Under the pieces are notes generated by a model, which saw only the letters and a program-made list of their open reading frames with translations, was not told the origin of the DNA and did no database searches. A DNA stretch of 64,000 bases from Anolis sagrei (lineage: Eukaryota > Chordata > Lepidosauria > Squamata > Anolidae): NCBI RefSeq assembly GCF_037176765.1, contig NC_090025.1:168876822-168940821 (forward strand), given 5' to 3'. Both the position numbers and the translations under genes were made by a program. Below, in pieces: positions 11,299 to 22,127 of this stretch (position 1 is its first letter; every line of letters starts with the position of its first letter).

Positions 11299-11544
11299 TT
11301 ATGAAATTCTAGATAAGGCGTCCGCAACTATGTTCCGTTTACCTGAAACATGTTTAATTTCAAATATAAAATCCTGTAAACATAAACTCCATCTCAACAA
11401 TTTGTTATTTGTACCTTTCACATTATCTAGCCATCTTAATGGAGCATGGTCCGTTTGTAAGGTAAACTTCCTCCCCCACAAATATGGTTTTAGTTTCTTA
11501 ACTGACCAGATGATGGCATAGCATTCTTTTTCAATTGCTGACAT
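11299..11544 (-). pseudogene. RNase H part of the Gmr1-like pol
   Basis: Reads MSAIEKECYAIIWSVKKLKP.. with FTLQTDHAPLRWLDN and NIVADALSR, the standard Ty3/Gypsy RNase H signatures. Part of the retrotransposon fossil. Confidence 0.88.
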
Positions 11545-11597
11545 ACTATATTCATTAGTATGCCATTTTTTTACTCAAAAACAAAATAGGTCTGTCC

Positions 11598-13595
11598 TCA
11601 CCCTCTACATCTAACTGGCTTCTGTACTAACACTATGGGTGAAGCCCAAGAGCTAACTGATGGAACAATAATACCTAGGTCCAACATTTCTTTAATCTCC
11701 TTTTCAATACACTCATTAATTCTCCCCGTGACCCTGTAGGGTGGAGATACTATGGGAGTTGCATCACCGGTGTTTATTTGATGCTGGACTCCCTGGACCT
11801 TTCCTGGCAAATCTGAAAATATGTCTTTATATTTACTCAAAACTTTCACAACCTCTCTTCTCTGTGGTTGGGACAATTCTATGTTCATTTCTACTCGATC
11901 CAAATTTTTGTACTGTTCACGATCACCCTCCCAAAAAGAAAAGGGACCGGATTCTTCCTCCGAAACAACAAAACATACATTAGCAGACCTTTCAACATAA
12001 GGCTTTAACATGTTTACATGGACTCTTCTTTCTACATTGGAATGTTCATCATAAATATCATAGTTTATTTGGTTGAGTTTTCTGATGATCTTCCAGGGTC
12101 CCGACCAATCCAATTGAAGTTTGTTGGTTTTGTTGGGAGATAAAAATAAAACTTCATCTCCGATGTTGAAGATCTTTGGTTTAGCAGTAGAATCATAATA
12201 GTCTTTTTGTCTCTGCTGAGCCGCAAGCAAATGTTCTTGAGCAATGTCCCTAGCCAGCTGCATTGTTGCTTGAAGATCTTTCAAATACTCCGACACTGGA
12301 ACTGGATCTGTAGCTGGACTTTCCTCCCAATATTCCTTTATCAGGTCTAATGGACCACGAGCTTTCCGTCCATATAGCAATTCAAATGGACTGTAGCCAG
12401 TACTGTCATGAGGGACGGTCCTGTAGGCGAATAACAGTTGTTGCAATTTGACGTCCCAGTCGTATGGCTTCTCTTGACTGTAAGACTTTATCATTTTGAC
12501 TAAAGTCTTGTTCATATTTTCAACTAGTCCATTTGTCTGTGGATGATAAGCTGTTGAAGTCAGGTGTCTAATACCACATAACTCAAGCAATTTCGACATA
12601 AGTCTGGAAGTGAATTGGGTTCCCAAATCTGAAACCAATTCTCTAGGATAACCAGTTCTTCCCCAAATGGATAACAGTGCATTTGCAATCGTTGTTGTCT
12701 CGATGTTAGTTAGAGCTACAGCCTCTGGATATCTTGTGGCGTAGTCAATCATGGTTAAAATGTATCGGTAACCACGTCTGCTTGGTTTACAAAGAGGACC
12801 CACTATGTCAATGCCCACTCTGTAAAATGGCTCTCCAATTATTGGCATAGGGATCATAGGAGCTTTAATTTTATCCCTTCCAGTACTCAATCTTTGGCAG
12901 ATGTCACAAGACTGGCAAAACTCTTTGATCTTCTGGAACATGCCAGGCCAATAAAAGTTCTTAGTGATTCTCTTTGTGGTTTTCCTCACACCCAAATGTC
13001 CACCTTGAGGGTTCTCGTGTGCCACCCTCATCAGCTGTTCTCTAAAACATTGAGGCACTACAATTTGACTACTTGTCACTGATTCTTCTGTTGACTCCAC
13101 ATTTCTGGTTTCTCTATATAAAACACCATTCTTTAACACAAACTCGGAGGGCTGTTCTTTTGCCAATACTGTGGGGTTTTGAGCCAAAACAAATAGAGGT
13201 TTAAGAGATTCATCGGCTCCTTGTTCCTGCCGAATTTCTTCAACTCCTCCCGTCTTCTTAACAAGCTCAGCAACCGTAGCGCTGGTTTCCGGACTCTCCT
13301 CCCCATCTTGTTGTATGGCAAAACACATGGCTTTTTGATCATGGCTTTCGTTGTTATATTCTTCTTCCTCACACGTCAACCTCCAGCTTTCAATCTTCTT
13401 AGCCAAATCGTTTCCAATTAAACATCTGTATGGTATGTCAGGACTGACTGCAAAATCCCACATACCCTTCCATCCTCCATATTCTATTGGCAAAGTCACC
13501 ACTGCTGTTGGTATCGCAGGTCCCAAACCTTTTAATCTTATTTCAGAGGTAGGCCGCTGAAATTTCTGAGGTATTATTTCTGGGTGCATATACAC
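11598..13595 (-). pseudogene. Protease remnant, integrase and start of reverse transcriptase of the Gmr1-like pol
   Basis: Order of parts: a protease-like C-terminal stretch (PYRCLIGNDLAKK); the integrase HHCC zinc finger (H..GGHLGVRKTTKR.., CQSCDICQR); the integrase core with D..D..E residues (GIDIVGPL, VSDLGTQFTS, TAYHPQTNGLVENMNK); a C-terminal beta-barrel (GDEVLFLSP, WSGPWKI); then the reverse-transcriptase entry (YKDIFSDLPGKVQ, EMLDLGIIVPSVSSWASPIV). Fossil of the element 10325-15736. Confidence 0.9.
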
Positions 13596-14830
13596 TTTTC
13601 GGAGCCTGTATCTCGAAGTCCTTTCATGTCTTTGTTGTCAATAGAAATGGTTTCTAAGTAATCTTTAGATGGGCTGCCTGACAAGATGAACAAACATTGT
13701 TTCTCTTGAGGCTCTGAATCTGAACTCTTCTTTGACACAGTATCTGGTTCTGCCTTTGGTGTTTCTTTTACTTTATTCACAAAGAGGGTTGTTTTCTCTT
13801 TTCTTAACAGGGGACATTGATACTTTATATGGTCCCATTTTCCACACTGAAAGCACCTTCTTTTTACCTCAGGAGCAGTTTGTCTTGTTACACCCTGCCT
13901 CCTCCAGATGGTGTTTTCTATGTCAGAACCTTTTTCTGGCTGTGGGCACGTTTGTTGTTGATAAAATGGCTGCCTGTTTGTTCTTTTATCACTTGGCAGA
14001 TCTTCCCTTTTGAATCCTTCTTTTAGGGTTGTTATTTGATCTGCCATAACCGCTGCCTCTACAATAGTGGATGGTTTACGATCCTGAATCACCCAGCGAA
14101 TATCATAAGGCACTAATTGGAAAAATTGTTCCAGCTTTAAAAGTTCTCTCAGCTGTTGGAAATCTTCTACCTCAGACGTCCTCAGCCAACTATCGAACAG
14201 TTGAGACGATTTAGAGGCCACCTGAGCAAAACTTTGGGTTTTGTCTCTCTTTAGGGTCCTGAACTTAAATCTATAGTATTCAGGAGTTAAACGAAACTCT
14301 TGTTGAATCTGTTTTTTAAACAGATCATAATCTCCATAAGACTCCTCAGACATTTGTCCATAAATTTGTAAGAGCTTTCCACTAATCTGAGGCCTAAGGT
14401 ATGTCATCCATTTTTCCTTAGCCACCCCAAAATCTCTACAACATCTCTCAAAAGAGATTAGAAATTTCTCTGGATCATCGTCCTTGGTAAATTTAGGGAA
14501 TTTCTTCGTCAAATCTGGGGTATCCACTCCAGTTCTCCCTTCCTGGATGTCACTGGATGTTTGAGACAAAGCCAATCTTTGCTTCTGCAGCTCAAACTCC
14601 ATTCTCTTCAATTCTAACTCCTGTTCTCTCTCTCTTTGTTTTTCCTCCATCTCCAATTCTCTCTCTCTTTGTCTTTCTTTTGCCTCTATTTCCAATCGTT
14701 TCATCTCTAGTTTGTACTTATAAGCCATTTCTGACATAGGCACTGGCTCTGTTTCCGCCTCAGAGCCCGAACTTCCTTCTTGGTCTCCCTCTGTTTCCTC
14801 AGCAAGCTTTCTTTGTCGCCTGGTAGCCAT
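13574..14830 (-). pseudogene. gag of the Gmr1-like element (SCAN-related capsid)
   Basis: About 418 residues. Glu/Arg-rich coiled coil (about residues 35-90), then a helical capsid domain (FPKFTKDDDPEKFLISFERC..YYRFKFRTLKRD..FDSWLRTSEV) of the kind from which vertebrate SCAN domains derive, and a CCHC knuckle CFQCGKWDHIKYQCP near residue 335. Fossil part of the retrotransposon. Confidence 0.88.
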
Positions 14831-14923
14831 ATTCCAATAACTTTTACCTCACAACTTTTTCTTAAATTAATATTAAGGCACTTGATCAGTTGTTAATCGT
14901 ATCCCGTCGTCTGCCACCAAAAT

Positions 14924-15736
14924 TGTAAAGAAGTATTAATGCCACCGAAATGGGACCACCAAAAACTGTAAGGAACTTCCGTCAAATGCTAATTAAACTG
15001 CCACCATAATGTATAGAGACGCTGGTATTAAAGTCTCTGTTAGTCTCTGTTTATGTTGTGAGGTAATTTTGGTAGAGTGGAATGCACCGAACGTAAAATC
15101 AATGGAGATGAGGCAGTTTTAACATAACAAAGAGAACATGTTTATTTTTGAACAAAGCTTATGGTTGCAATAGGTTCAGCTTGGCATATACTTGATGGTT
15201 ACAATATGACTTGGTTGAGATACAATTCAGGCTTTTGATGTTACAACTTATAAACTCTTGCTGTAGTGAAGGTTTTATTATTCAGTGTTCCCTGCTGTGA
15301 ATATTCTCACTGTTTGATCTATACTGGATCAAATAATAGAACTCCAGTCTTCCACCGACTGGCAATCATACAAAGCCTCTGTTAGTTCTTTTTAACTAAA
15401 GAAATCTAACAAAGTTTTACCCTTCAGCTCCCTAGCTGAAGAAATATTCACGAACACTAAACTATCTCTACACTCCTTCACTCTTCAGAGTCTCTTCCCT
15501 GACTCTGCTACTCTCTCAGAGTCCCTATCTGACTCTGCTCTCTCTCAGGGTCTCTTCCTCCTGACTGAAACTTAACTGTCACTTTCAAACCTTTTTCTCT
15601 CTAAGCTCCTCCCACCTCCTCTTCTGCCTTGTTTCCATGGCAACATATCTCTCACAGCTGGGCCGCTCCAGCCATAGGCAACCAATGTAAAACACAAATA
15701 CAGTTTTAAACACATTATAATAAACACTTCTGTACA
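14924..15736 (-). repeat. 5' LTR of the Gmr1-like element
   Basis: 813 bp, virtually identical to 10325-11137. Followed on its outer side by target duplicate TATGG. Confidence 0.92.
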
Positions 15737-16234
15737 TATGGGTACAAAATAAAGGCTTAACTGTGAAGATTCCTTATTTTGTGGAAACATATGCCCTTTT
15801 ATTAAACCTAACTATGCAACCTATCTTTGCCATTAATACAGTAAGTATTGTGATCATGTGGTATAAGAAAGAAATGAGCCCAAATTTCTACAGTGACTTT
15901 CATCAGAACTTTTCTAGCAACATGAAACTTTCCTGCCTCTAGTTCAAATTCTTGTCAAATGTGTTCCAAACATCCATACTAATTATGGGCAAGTTAAAAT
16001 TACAGCTAAGTTATAGCTCGGTATTGCATTTTCAAGAGAACTGCCATGGTTTCCATTACGTATAGAAGGGTTAAGTTACAGAGGAGGGAGGTATGCAGTT
16101 TGCTGGTAATTTGTAGAAGTGCAAGGAGGTGCATCAGATTTGTATCATCCTCTCATCTTCTTTTGGCAGAGTTCTTTACAGTAAATTGAAGTAATTATTT
16201 TGGAGACAATCTTTAATCTGAAGTCCTCCTAAAC

Positions 16235-16369
16235 TAGTGGTTCTCGACCTGGGGTCCCCAAATATTTTTGGCCTACAACTTTCAGAAATCCCAGCCAGTT
16301 TACCAGCTGTTAGGGTTTCTGGGAGTTGAAAGCCAAAAACATCTGGGGACCCCAGGTTGAGAACCACTG
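16235..16369. mobile_element. Palindromic hAT MITE (CAGTGGTTCTC family)
   Basis: Ends TAGTGGTTCTCGACCTGGGG and its inverse; Charlie-like termini. 8-bp near-perfect target duplication TCCTAAAC / TCTTAAAC (16227-16234, 16370-16377). A relative lies at 25947-26072. Confidence 0.78.
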
Positions 16370-16404
16370 TCTTAAACCCTCTCTGTTAGAAAAGAATGGA
16401 TGCA

Positions 16405-16515
16405 TTATTGAAGGCTTTCATGGCCAGAATCATTGGATTTTTGTAAGTTTTTTGGGCTGTGTGGCCATGTTTCAGAAGAACATGGCCATAGAGCCTGAAA
16501 AACTAATAACAACTC
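16405..16515. repeat. Penelope-like repeat, inverted ends only
   Basis: ATTGAAGGCTTTCATGGCC..GGGCTGTGTGGCCATG meets its inverse CATGGCCATAGAGCC..AACTAATAACAACTC. These are the outer ends of the ribozyme-bearing repeat at 25156-25516 with the middle missing. Confidence 0.55.
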
Positions 16516-18200
16516 AAGGAATGGATGGTTTCCTCTGCAGAAACTGAAAGCTTTACGAGGCATGCTCTCTGTGGGCCATTCAATTCTATAAATCCTTCTC
16601 TTTAGTTTAACAGAACAGAAAAGTGAAATATTTAGGTTTTGAAGAATGAATAGAGGACAGTGGCCTCAAGCCAAATAGAATTCCTAAAGTTACTATATCG
16701 CTGTATCACTATATCAATGGAAATTTGATAAATTAACACAACAGTTCTATCAGTTCAATGGGTCTACACTGTTTGGAGCTATCAATTTGATTTAGGCATT
16801 GATTTTAGTCACAAAAGGACTTTATTTTATCTATCTATTTGGATTTTGTTTTGCATTTCCCATTGCAGTCTGCCAGTACTGATGCTACAATAGAAATAGC
16901 TGAACAAAAGCTCATTGGCTCATTACAGCTCAAAAGGTAATACAGAAACCTAATCCATGAGTATAATAGAAATGTACGTGATGAAATATGCTGGAGTCCA
17001 CAAAAGCTGATGCCAAATAAAGTTGTTAAAGCTTTAATGTTGTTTTTAATAGTGTTTGTTTCTGACATTTCATAATGGTATTGCCATGGAAGTGATCTAT
17101 CCATGGCACAGTGAACTTTATTTTTTTTTAAAAAAAAAATCCTAGCAAGAATTAACTGGGCATGAAAAAAATCTACTGAAGGCAACAGGAGATAGTTAGG
17201 GACAGCAGCGATTGTTACCTGATCCTCATGGAACAAAAGCTGTGGATGGGAAGGATATATTAAACCCAGCACATTTCAGAATAAATATTTCTTCTACATG
17301 ACTCTTGAATAATGATTCTCAGCTTGGTCTGTGAAATTTACTAGTAGAAGCAAATTATAGTGCCAGCTTGTAACTAAGTTGAGAACTGCTAAGTGTATTA
17401 TATGCCTTCATCAAAATCTGGAACTCCTTGGTCTTTTTAATCAGTCTGGATGTATATCTCCTGATAAGTCAGAGGACAAGCTACAGATTCCATTAGTTGT
17501 CCCAACAAAGCTGCTAGCTACTTTTTTTGTCAGGGAAATTAGACTCACAGATTGTTTTCAATATTGTGAATGGCTGGAAAGGGCAAAATTCTTCCCTCCT
17601 CCAACACAGCTAAAAGTGATGTCATTAATGCTTTCAATACTGGATTATCCGTCAGTATTCGTCTGTTTCATATCAAATTACAGCTGTCTTTGGCTTATTC
17701 AATCATTGGCTCTTTCCAGTAGATTTATAATGGGACAGTGATAAGAAAAGTATAATCCAGTGTTTCCCATGACCAGAAGCTCAAAATACACTGGGCATGT
17801 TTTTAAAAGTCTCCAGCTTTCCTTTGGAAATGAGAAATTGGAAGAACAATGTAGAGTATGTAGAGTACCCCAGATAAGTAATTAGCTGCCATAATGACTT
17901 GATGAAAGAATTACACATATTGTGAGATCTCAGAAATCCTCTAATTGTCACCCTTGATTGATGGAAATGTTTAAACTTTGAGATTACTTCTCATGTATTG
18001 CAAAACCATTTTTTTAAATTTCATCTTAAAGTAAGAAAGCATTTACGCATGTATGACTCTGAATGAATTTAAACACAATTGTCTCACAATCAAAATGATT
18101 GTGATGTACCATCCACAAAAGATTGACATGTTTAAAGGTGTTGAGCATACATCTGCCTTTAAAGATCTCAGTGCAGCAGGAGGGACATCAGTTTGTGTGA
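16516..18200. other. Intergenic DNA, nothing recognised
   Basis: AT-rich with scattered chance open frames (16835-17272 minus, 17379-17741 plus) that show no domain, motif or splice context. Bases 15742-16226 are similar. Confidence 0.45.
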
Positions 18201-18204
18201 AACC

Positions 18205-18535
18205 ATTGAATCACAAAGTTGGGAGAGACGACAAGAACCATCCAGTTCAATCTCCTGCCATGCAAAAATACACAATCAAAGCAGTCCTTAAACATGTCCA
18301 TCTTTGCTCTATTTAAAAATCTCTGGAAAAGAAGACTCCACCACACTCCAAGGCAATGTATACCATTGTTGAGAACAACTTACTCCTGCCAGGAAATTGT
18401 TCTGATGTTTAAGTTGATGCCTTTTCCTTTAGTTTAAACCCATTTCTCTAAAATCCAGTCTATGGGGTAGGAAATATTTAAACAAGGCTATAATGTTATC
18501 CCTTAAATATCTCTTCTCCAAACTACACAAAACCA
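18205..18535 (-). repeat. CR1-type LINE 3' fragment, old
   Basis: Antisense of the CR1 3' region: AATCACAAAGTTGGGAGAGA..CATCCAGTTCAATC..CTGGAAAAGAAGACTCCACC, the degraded form of the text at 44450-44990. Confidence 0.65.
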
Positions 18536-18979
18536 CTCATCATAGGGCATGGTTTCCAGACCTGTTTGCCAATACTGTAGAAAGAGATCAAACTGGTGTG
18601 ATCATTAAGATCCAAATATACACACAAACAAAGCAATGGAAAAGTAATCTATCTGCACTGAACTGACATTTTAAAAATCTAATCTGAACTGTTTTGACTC
18701 ATATGATGGGAATGTGGAATATAAATAAAAAGTAGTCTTGGCCCTGGATGTCTCATCTTTTGTCATTGTACTGATATGTAAAAACGTCAGCTAAGATTAG
18801 GAACCCATTGTGCATATAAGTGTTAAAAGGTCTTCCATACAATGGCTTTTTCCACTGATTTGTATGAGCAATTAGCATCCCTGCAGTTCCCAAGCAGTGC
18901 CTAAAAAGGCTCTATTGATTTATGTTATGAACACCAGATAGAAAAAAGGGATGGCAAAATGCAGACCCTCACATTAATT

Positions 18980-19275
18980 GGTGGAGTAGTGGGTTAAGCC
19001 ACTGATCCACTAAGCTTGTTGACCGAAAGGTCACAGGTTTGAATCCGGGGAGCGGCGTGAGCTTCCGCTGAGAGCCCCAGCTTCTGCCAACCTAGCAGTT
19101 TGAAAACATGCAAAGGTGAGTAGATCAATAGGTACCGCTCCAGTGGGAAGATAACGGCACTCCGTGCAGTCATGCCGGTCACATGATCTTGGTGTCGGCT
19201 TAGAAATGGAGATGAGCACCACACCCCAGAGTCGGACAGGACTGGACTTAATGTCAGGGGAAAACCTTTACCTTA
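18980..19275 (+). mobile_element. Sauria-type tRNA SINE
   Basis: tRNA-like head with A box (GGTGGAGTAGTGGGTTAAGCC) and B box (GGTTTGAATCC). The body contains AGTAGATCAATAGGTACCGC, and the BovB-like tail contains AGAGTCGGACAGGACT, ending in CCTTTACC. An adjacent (TA)n(GA)n run lies at about 19278-19319. Confidence 0.8.
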
Positions 19276-19277
19276 TC

Positions 19278-19318
<41 letters not shown>

Positions 19319-19319
19319 A

Positions 19320-20455
19320 GGCGCTTCCCACTTATCCTATTGTGATTGCTAAGGGAAAATGTGAGGGGAAAAACAAAGAGCAGAACTTATGTTGAGATGT
19401 AAAGATAGGCACTTAGGAATTGCCAGTGATCAATGGAGGGCTGTGTTGACTTAAAACAACAGTGCAATTACTTGAAAGGGCTAATTTCTGTGTGCAAAGT
19501 CCAGAGCAGTAACTACTCTGTTTCACACAATCATCTTTGTGGTGTAAATTGATGTAAAACAGGAATGAACCTGAGTGTCTAGCACAGCTCATGTTGTAAA
19601 TGCGTGTCTTCTCTTCTATAGTTACTCTCTTTCTCTGTTATTCTTGTTGCAGATCACAGCATGGTCGAGCTTCTCATGTGACTCTTTCTCATCCCATTCC
19701 ATTGCTTAGATGCAGGACCCATCTACACTGACCATTTAATGCAGCTGGAAGCAAGCTTCAAACTGTGGCGGCAAGACAACAAACTTCTCCAAAAGCACAC
19801 AGAAGAAAGCTCTTAATGTACATTGGTGCTCTGTAGTTTGTGTAGTCACCATTTGGATCTCAAACTAATTCCAGAATTCTCAGTGTAATCATCTGCACAG
19901 CAAAAACATTTTCTTCAATACTGACTTGAAATTGCATCAAATGGTCAGTATAGATGGAGCCTCAGCCAATACATACACATAGTAATGTAGGTACCTAGTT
20001 CTTACTCTACTGAACAGAATAAAATTTCAACCAAAACCCTTATAACCAAAAAGAAAAAAAGTCAATAACCTGTTTGCAGCTTGTTACTGCATGAATTAAC
20101 TGGCTACCGAATAATGTATTAAAATAATTTTGTTGTCCTAGGTTTTCCTTCTAGCTGATTCCAAAAGCTTTGAAACACTCTTACCTTTTTGTTTTTGATT
20201 GGATGTTATTGGACAGTAATAACATCTAGTCCTCCTCCTGCCCCAGACATTATTTTTCCTACCACTGTTAAACCTAGAAAAATTAAAAATCAGAAATGGG
20301 GGCAACAGGAAATTTTGAAGATCAAAAGAAAATAACAAAATGTTTTATACTGACACCCTGATATGCTCTGTTAGAGTCCGGTCAGTCAACTACCACTGAG
20401 AAAAAGTATTTTGCTATAATAAGAGGAAACAGTTCTGAATAAAGAATGTTTTCAA
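19320..20455. other. Intergenic DNA, nothing recognised
   Basis: No gene, RNA or repeat I can support. The text at 19719-19980 (CATCTACACTGACCATTTAATGCAG.., and inversely ATGGTCAGTATAGATGG) suggests an old palindromic MITE. Confidence 0.4.
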
Positions 20456-20957
20456 AGTATTGTTGTCCGAACCTATCTCCCTCTATGACCCACCTCGGAG
20501 ATTAATATCGTAGGGGTAGGCCCTGTTCTCAGTCCCATCCCTCTCACAAGCACGTCTGGTGGGGACTAGAGAGAGGACCTTCTCAGTGGTGGCCCCTCAT
20601 CTTTGGAACTCCCTCCACTGTGAAGTTAGATCCATCCCATCCCTCCTGAACTTCAGGACAAAAATGAAAACATGGCTCTGGGATCAGGCTTTCAGTCAGT
20701 AATGGGAGTAGTGCAGTATGTGACTACAAATCAACATAAAATGATGACTCAGACTGGCCCTGGAATATAACTTGGATCATGTTATTTTAACTGAGGTTTT
20801 AATGCTATGTTTTAATGGGTTGGGTTTAAATATTTATATTTATTTATCAATGTATTAATATATGGCATGGAATTGTTGCCTTTGTTAGGCTGCCCTGATT
20901 CCCACATGGGGTTGAGAAGGGCAGGATATAAATGTGGTAAATAAAATAAATAAATTA
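20456..20957 (+). repeat. LINE 3' end (L2/CR1-like) with (AAATA)n tail
   Basis: Contains GAGAGGACCTTCTCAGTGGTGGCCCC..TTTGGAACTCCCTCC, the degenerate end of a LINE ORF2 (RAFSVVAP..WNSLP), then a 3' UTR ending AGAAGGGCAGGATATAAATG and AATAAATAAA. Same family as 45000-45482. Confidence 0.6.
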
Positions 20958-22127
20958 ATGCAATAGTATAGAATAGTCCAGTGATAAAAGAGAACTCAAG
21001 GTATTAGGAGTTTTATTTAACAAGGTCTTTCACAGAGCTATAAATCATCAGACAGAGTGGTAGCAATCCTTAAAGAATTACTAAAATAACCATATTGGAT
21101 GTAGTTTGTGAAGCACAGACATTGACAAAAAAGGAAGCAAAGGAGTCATCTTTTATCTTTCAAAAAATGTACTATCAGTCATTTGACTATCACATCAATT
21201 GTGTGCATCGCAAAGAATAGTTAATGTTTAGCATGGACATGATATAGCTTAAAGGTTTCTTAAAGTTCTCATTTGATGTTCAGTTCTCTTCAGTTTCCAG
21301 CCCAGCTGGTTGCAATTAAAGTATTTATTTCAGTTGTAAGAGAGACTAATTTTCTACTCTCCAAGGTTTCACCAAGGTAAAGACAGCCAACTGGTTTGAT
21401 AATTCCACTAAGGGCTGGGTGAGTAAGTTGATGGGTCTCTTCATTTGGTTTGGTGGGGGGGAACCCTTAAGTTCAAGGAAAGTACTTTTCATGCTTGCTT
21501 GGGGAATGCAACACAACAAAGACTTGAGAGGCCTGGGTTGTAGAAGACAAGATCATAGCTTTTCAGCAGATTTTGGTAAAACAGGAGTCATTTTGTAACC
21601 AAACATGCTTGGTTTCAACTGAAACGTAAATTATACAGAGTTGTTGAAAATTATATAGTGTATACTGTTGAAGGCTTTCATGGCCAGAATCACTGGGTTC
21701 CTGTAAGTTTTCAGGCGGCATGACCATGTTTTAGAAGCATGCTTCTGGAACATGGCCATGCAGCCCGAAAAAATTTATAGCAACCCAATATAGTGTGTTC
21801 TTGTCGTGAGCAATTTAACATAGAAATACTGTTGTGTAACAAATGTAGTATCCTGTGGACAGCTGAGAGACACCAAATTTGCTTGAACTATTGGGGCCAC
21901 TTGATATACAGTTCAAGCAAATTTGAAGAAGACTTATAATTGGTAAGAGTGTTCTTTTGTTCCAAAATAAAATAGCTCAACCTGTCCAAATGATAAAAGT
22001 CACTGCAGAGTGTGAGTTAGAGGGCGATATCAGATGGATGGTATGGGGTGGAGGGAAAGGAGAAAAAATTATATTAAATGACACATGTTTTAACAGGTGT
22101 TTTCGAAAAAGGAGGAAAAGAGGAAAT
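20958..22127. other. Upstream of BPIFC: mostly unassigned
   Basis: Contains only the short Penelope-type inverted repeat 21666-21787. A diffuse inverted repeat (CAAATTTGCTTGAACT versus AGTTCAAGCAAATTTG) lies at about 21874-21925. No CpG island precedes BPIFC, and a non-coding first exon cannot be excluded here. Confidence 0.4.
21666..21787. repeat. Penelope-like repeat, inverted ends only
   Basis: TTGAAGGCTTTCATGGCC..ACCATG then CATGGCCATGCAGCCC..AGCAACCCA: the same outer arms as 25156-25516 with most of the centre absent. Confidence 0.55.

Larger units (their letters stand above)
10325..15736 (-). mobile_element. Gmr1-like Ty3/Gypsy LTR retrotransposon, young, incomplete
   Basis: Two 813-bp LTRs (10325-11137 and 14924-15736; TGTAAAG..TGTACA) differ by eye at two positions. 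A 5-bp target duplication TATGG lies at 10320-10324 and 15737-15741. On the minus strand the 5' LTR is the right-hand one, followed by a primer-binding stretch TGGTGGCAGACGACGGG (just below 14921). A polypurine tract CTGGGGGGGAAGG abuts the 3' LTR. Parts in order: gag, protease remnant, integrase, reverse transcriptase, RNase H. Integrase before reverse transcriptase is the Gmr1 arrangement. The element is broken (about two breaks) but otherwise well kept; near-identical LTRs imply recent insertion. Confidence 0.93.

Noticed and set aside
13133-14026. Plus-strand open frames opposite gag/pol
   Set aside because: Antisense shadows of the Gypsy element.
16835-17272. 145-codon minus-strand frame considered as a gene
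   Set aside because: No recognisable motif, no splice sites or promoter; interrupted by A/T runs. Kept as chance.
19018-19055. tRNA-like B box (GGTTTGAATCC) considered as a tRNA gene
   Set aside because: The flanking body and BovB-like tail show a SINE. The same holds for the B boxes at 35049, 38040, 40700 and 42218.
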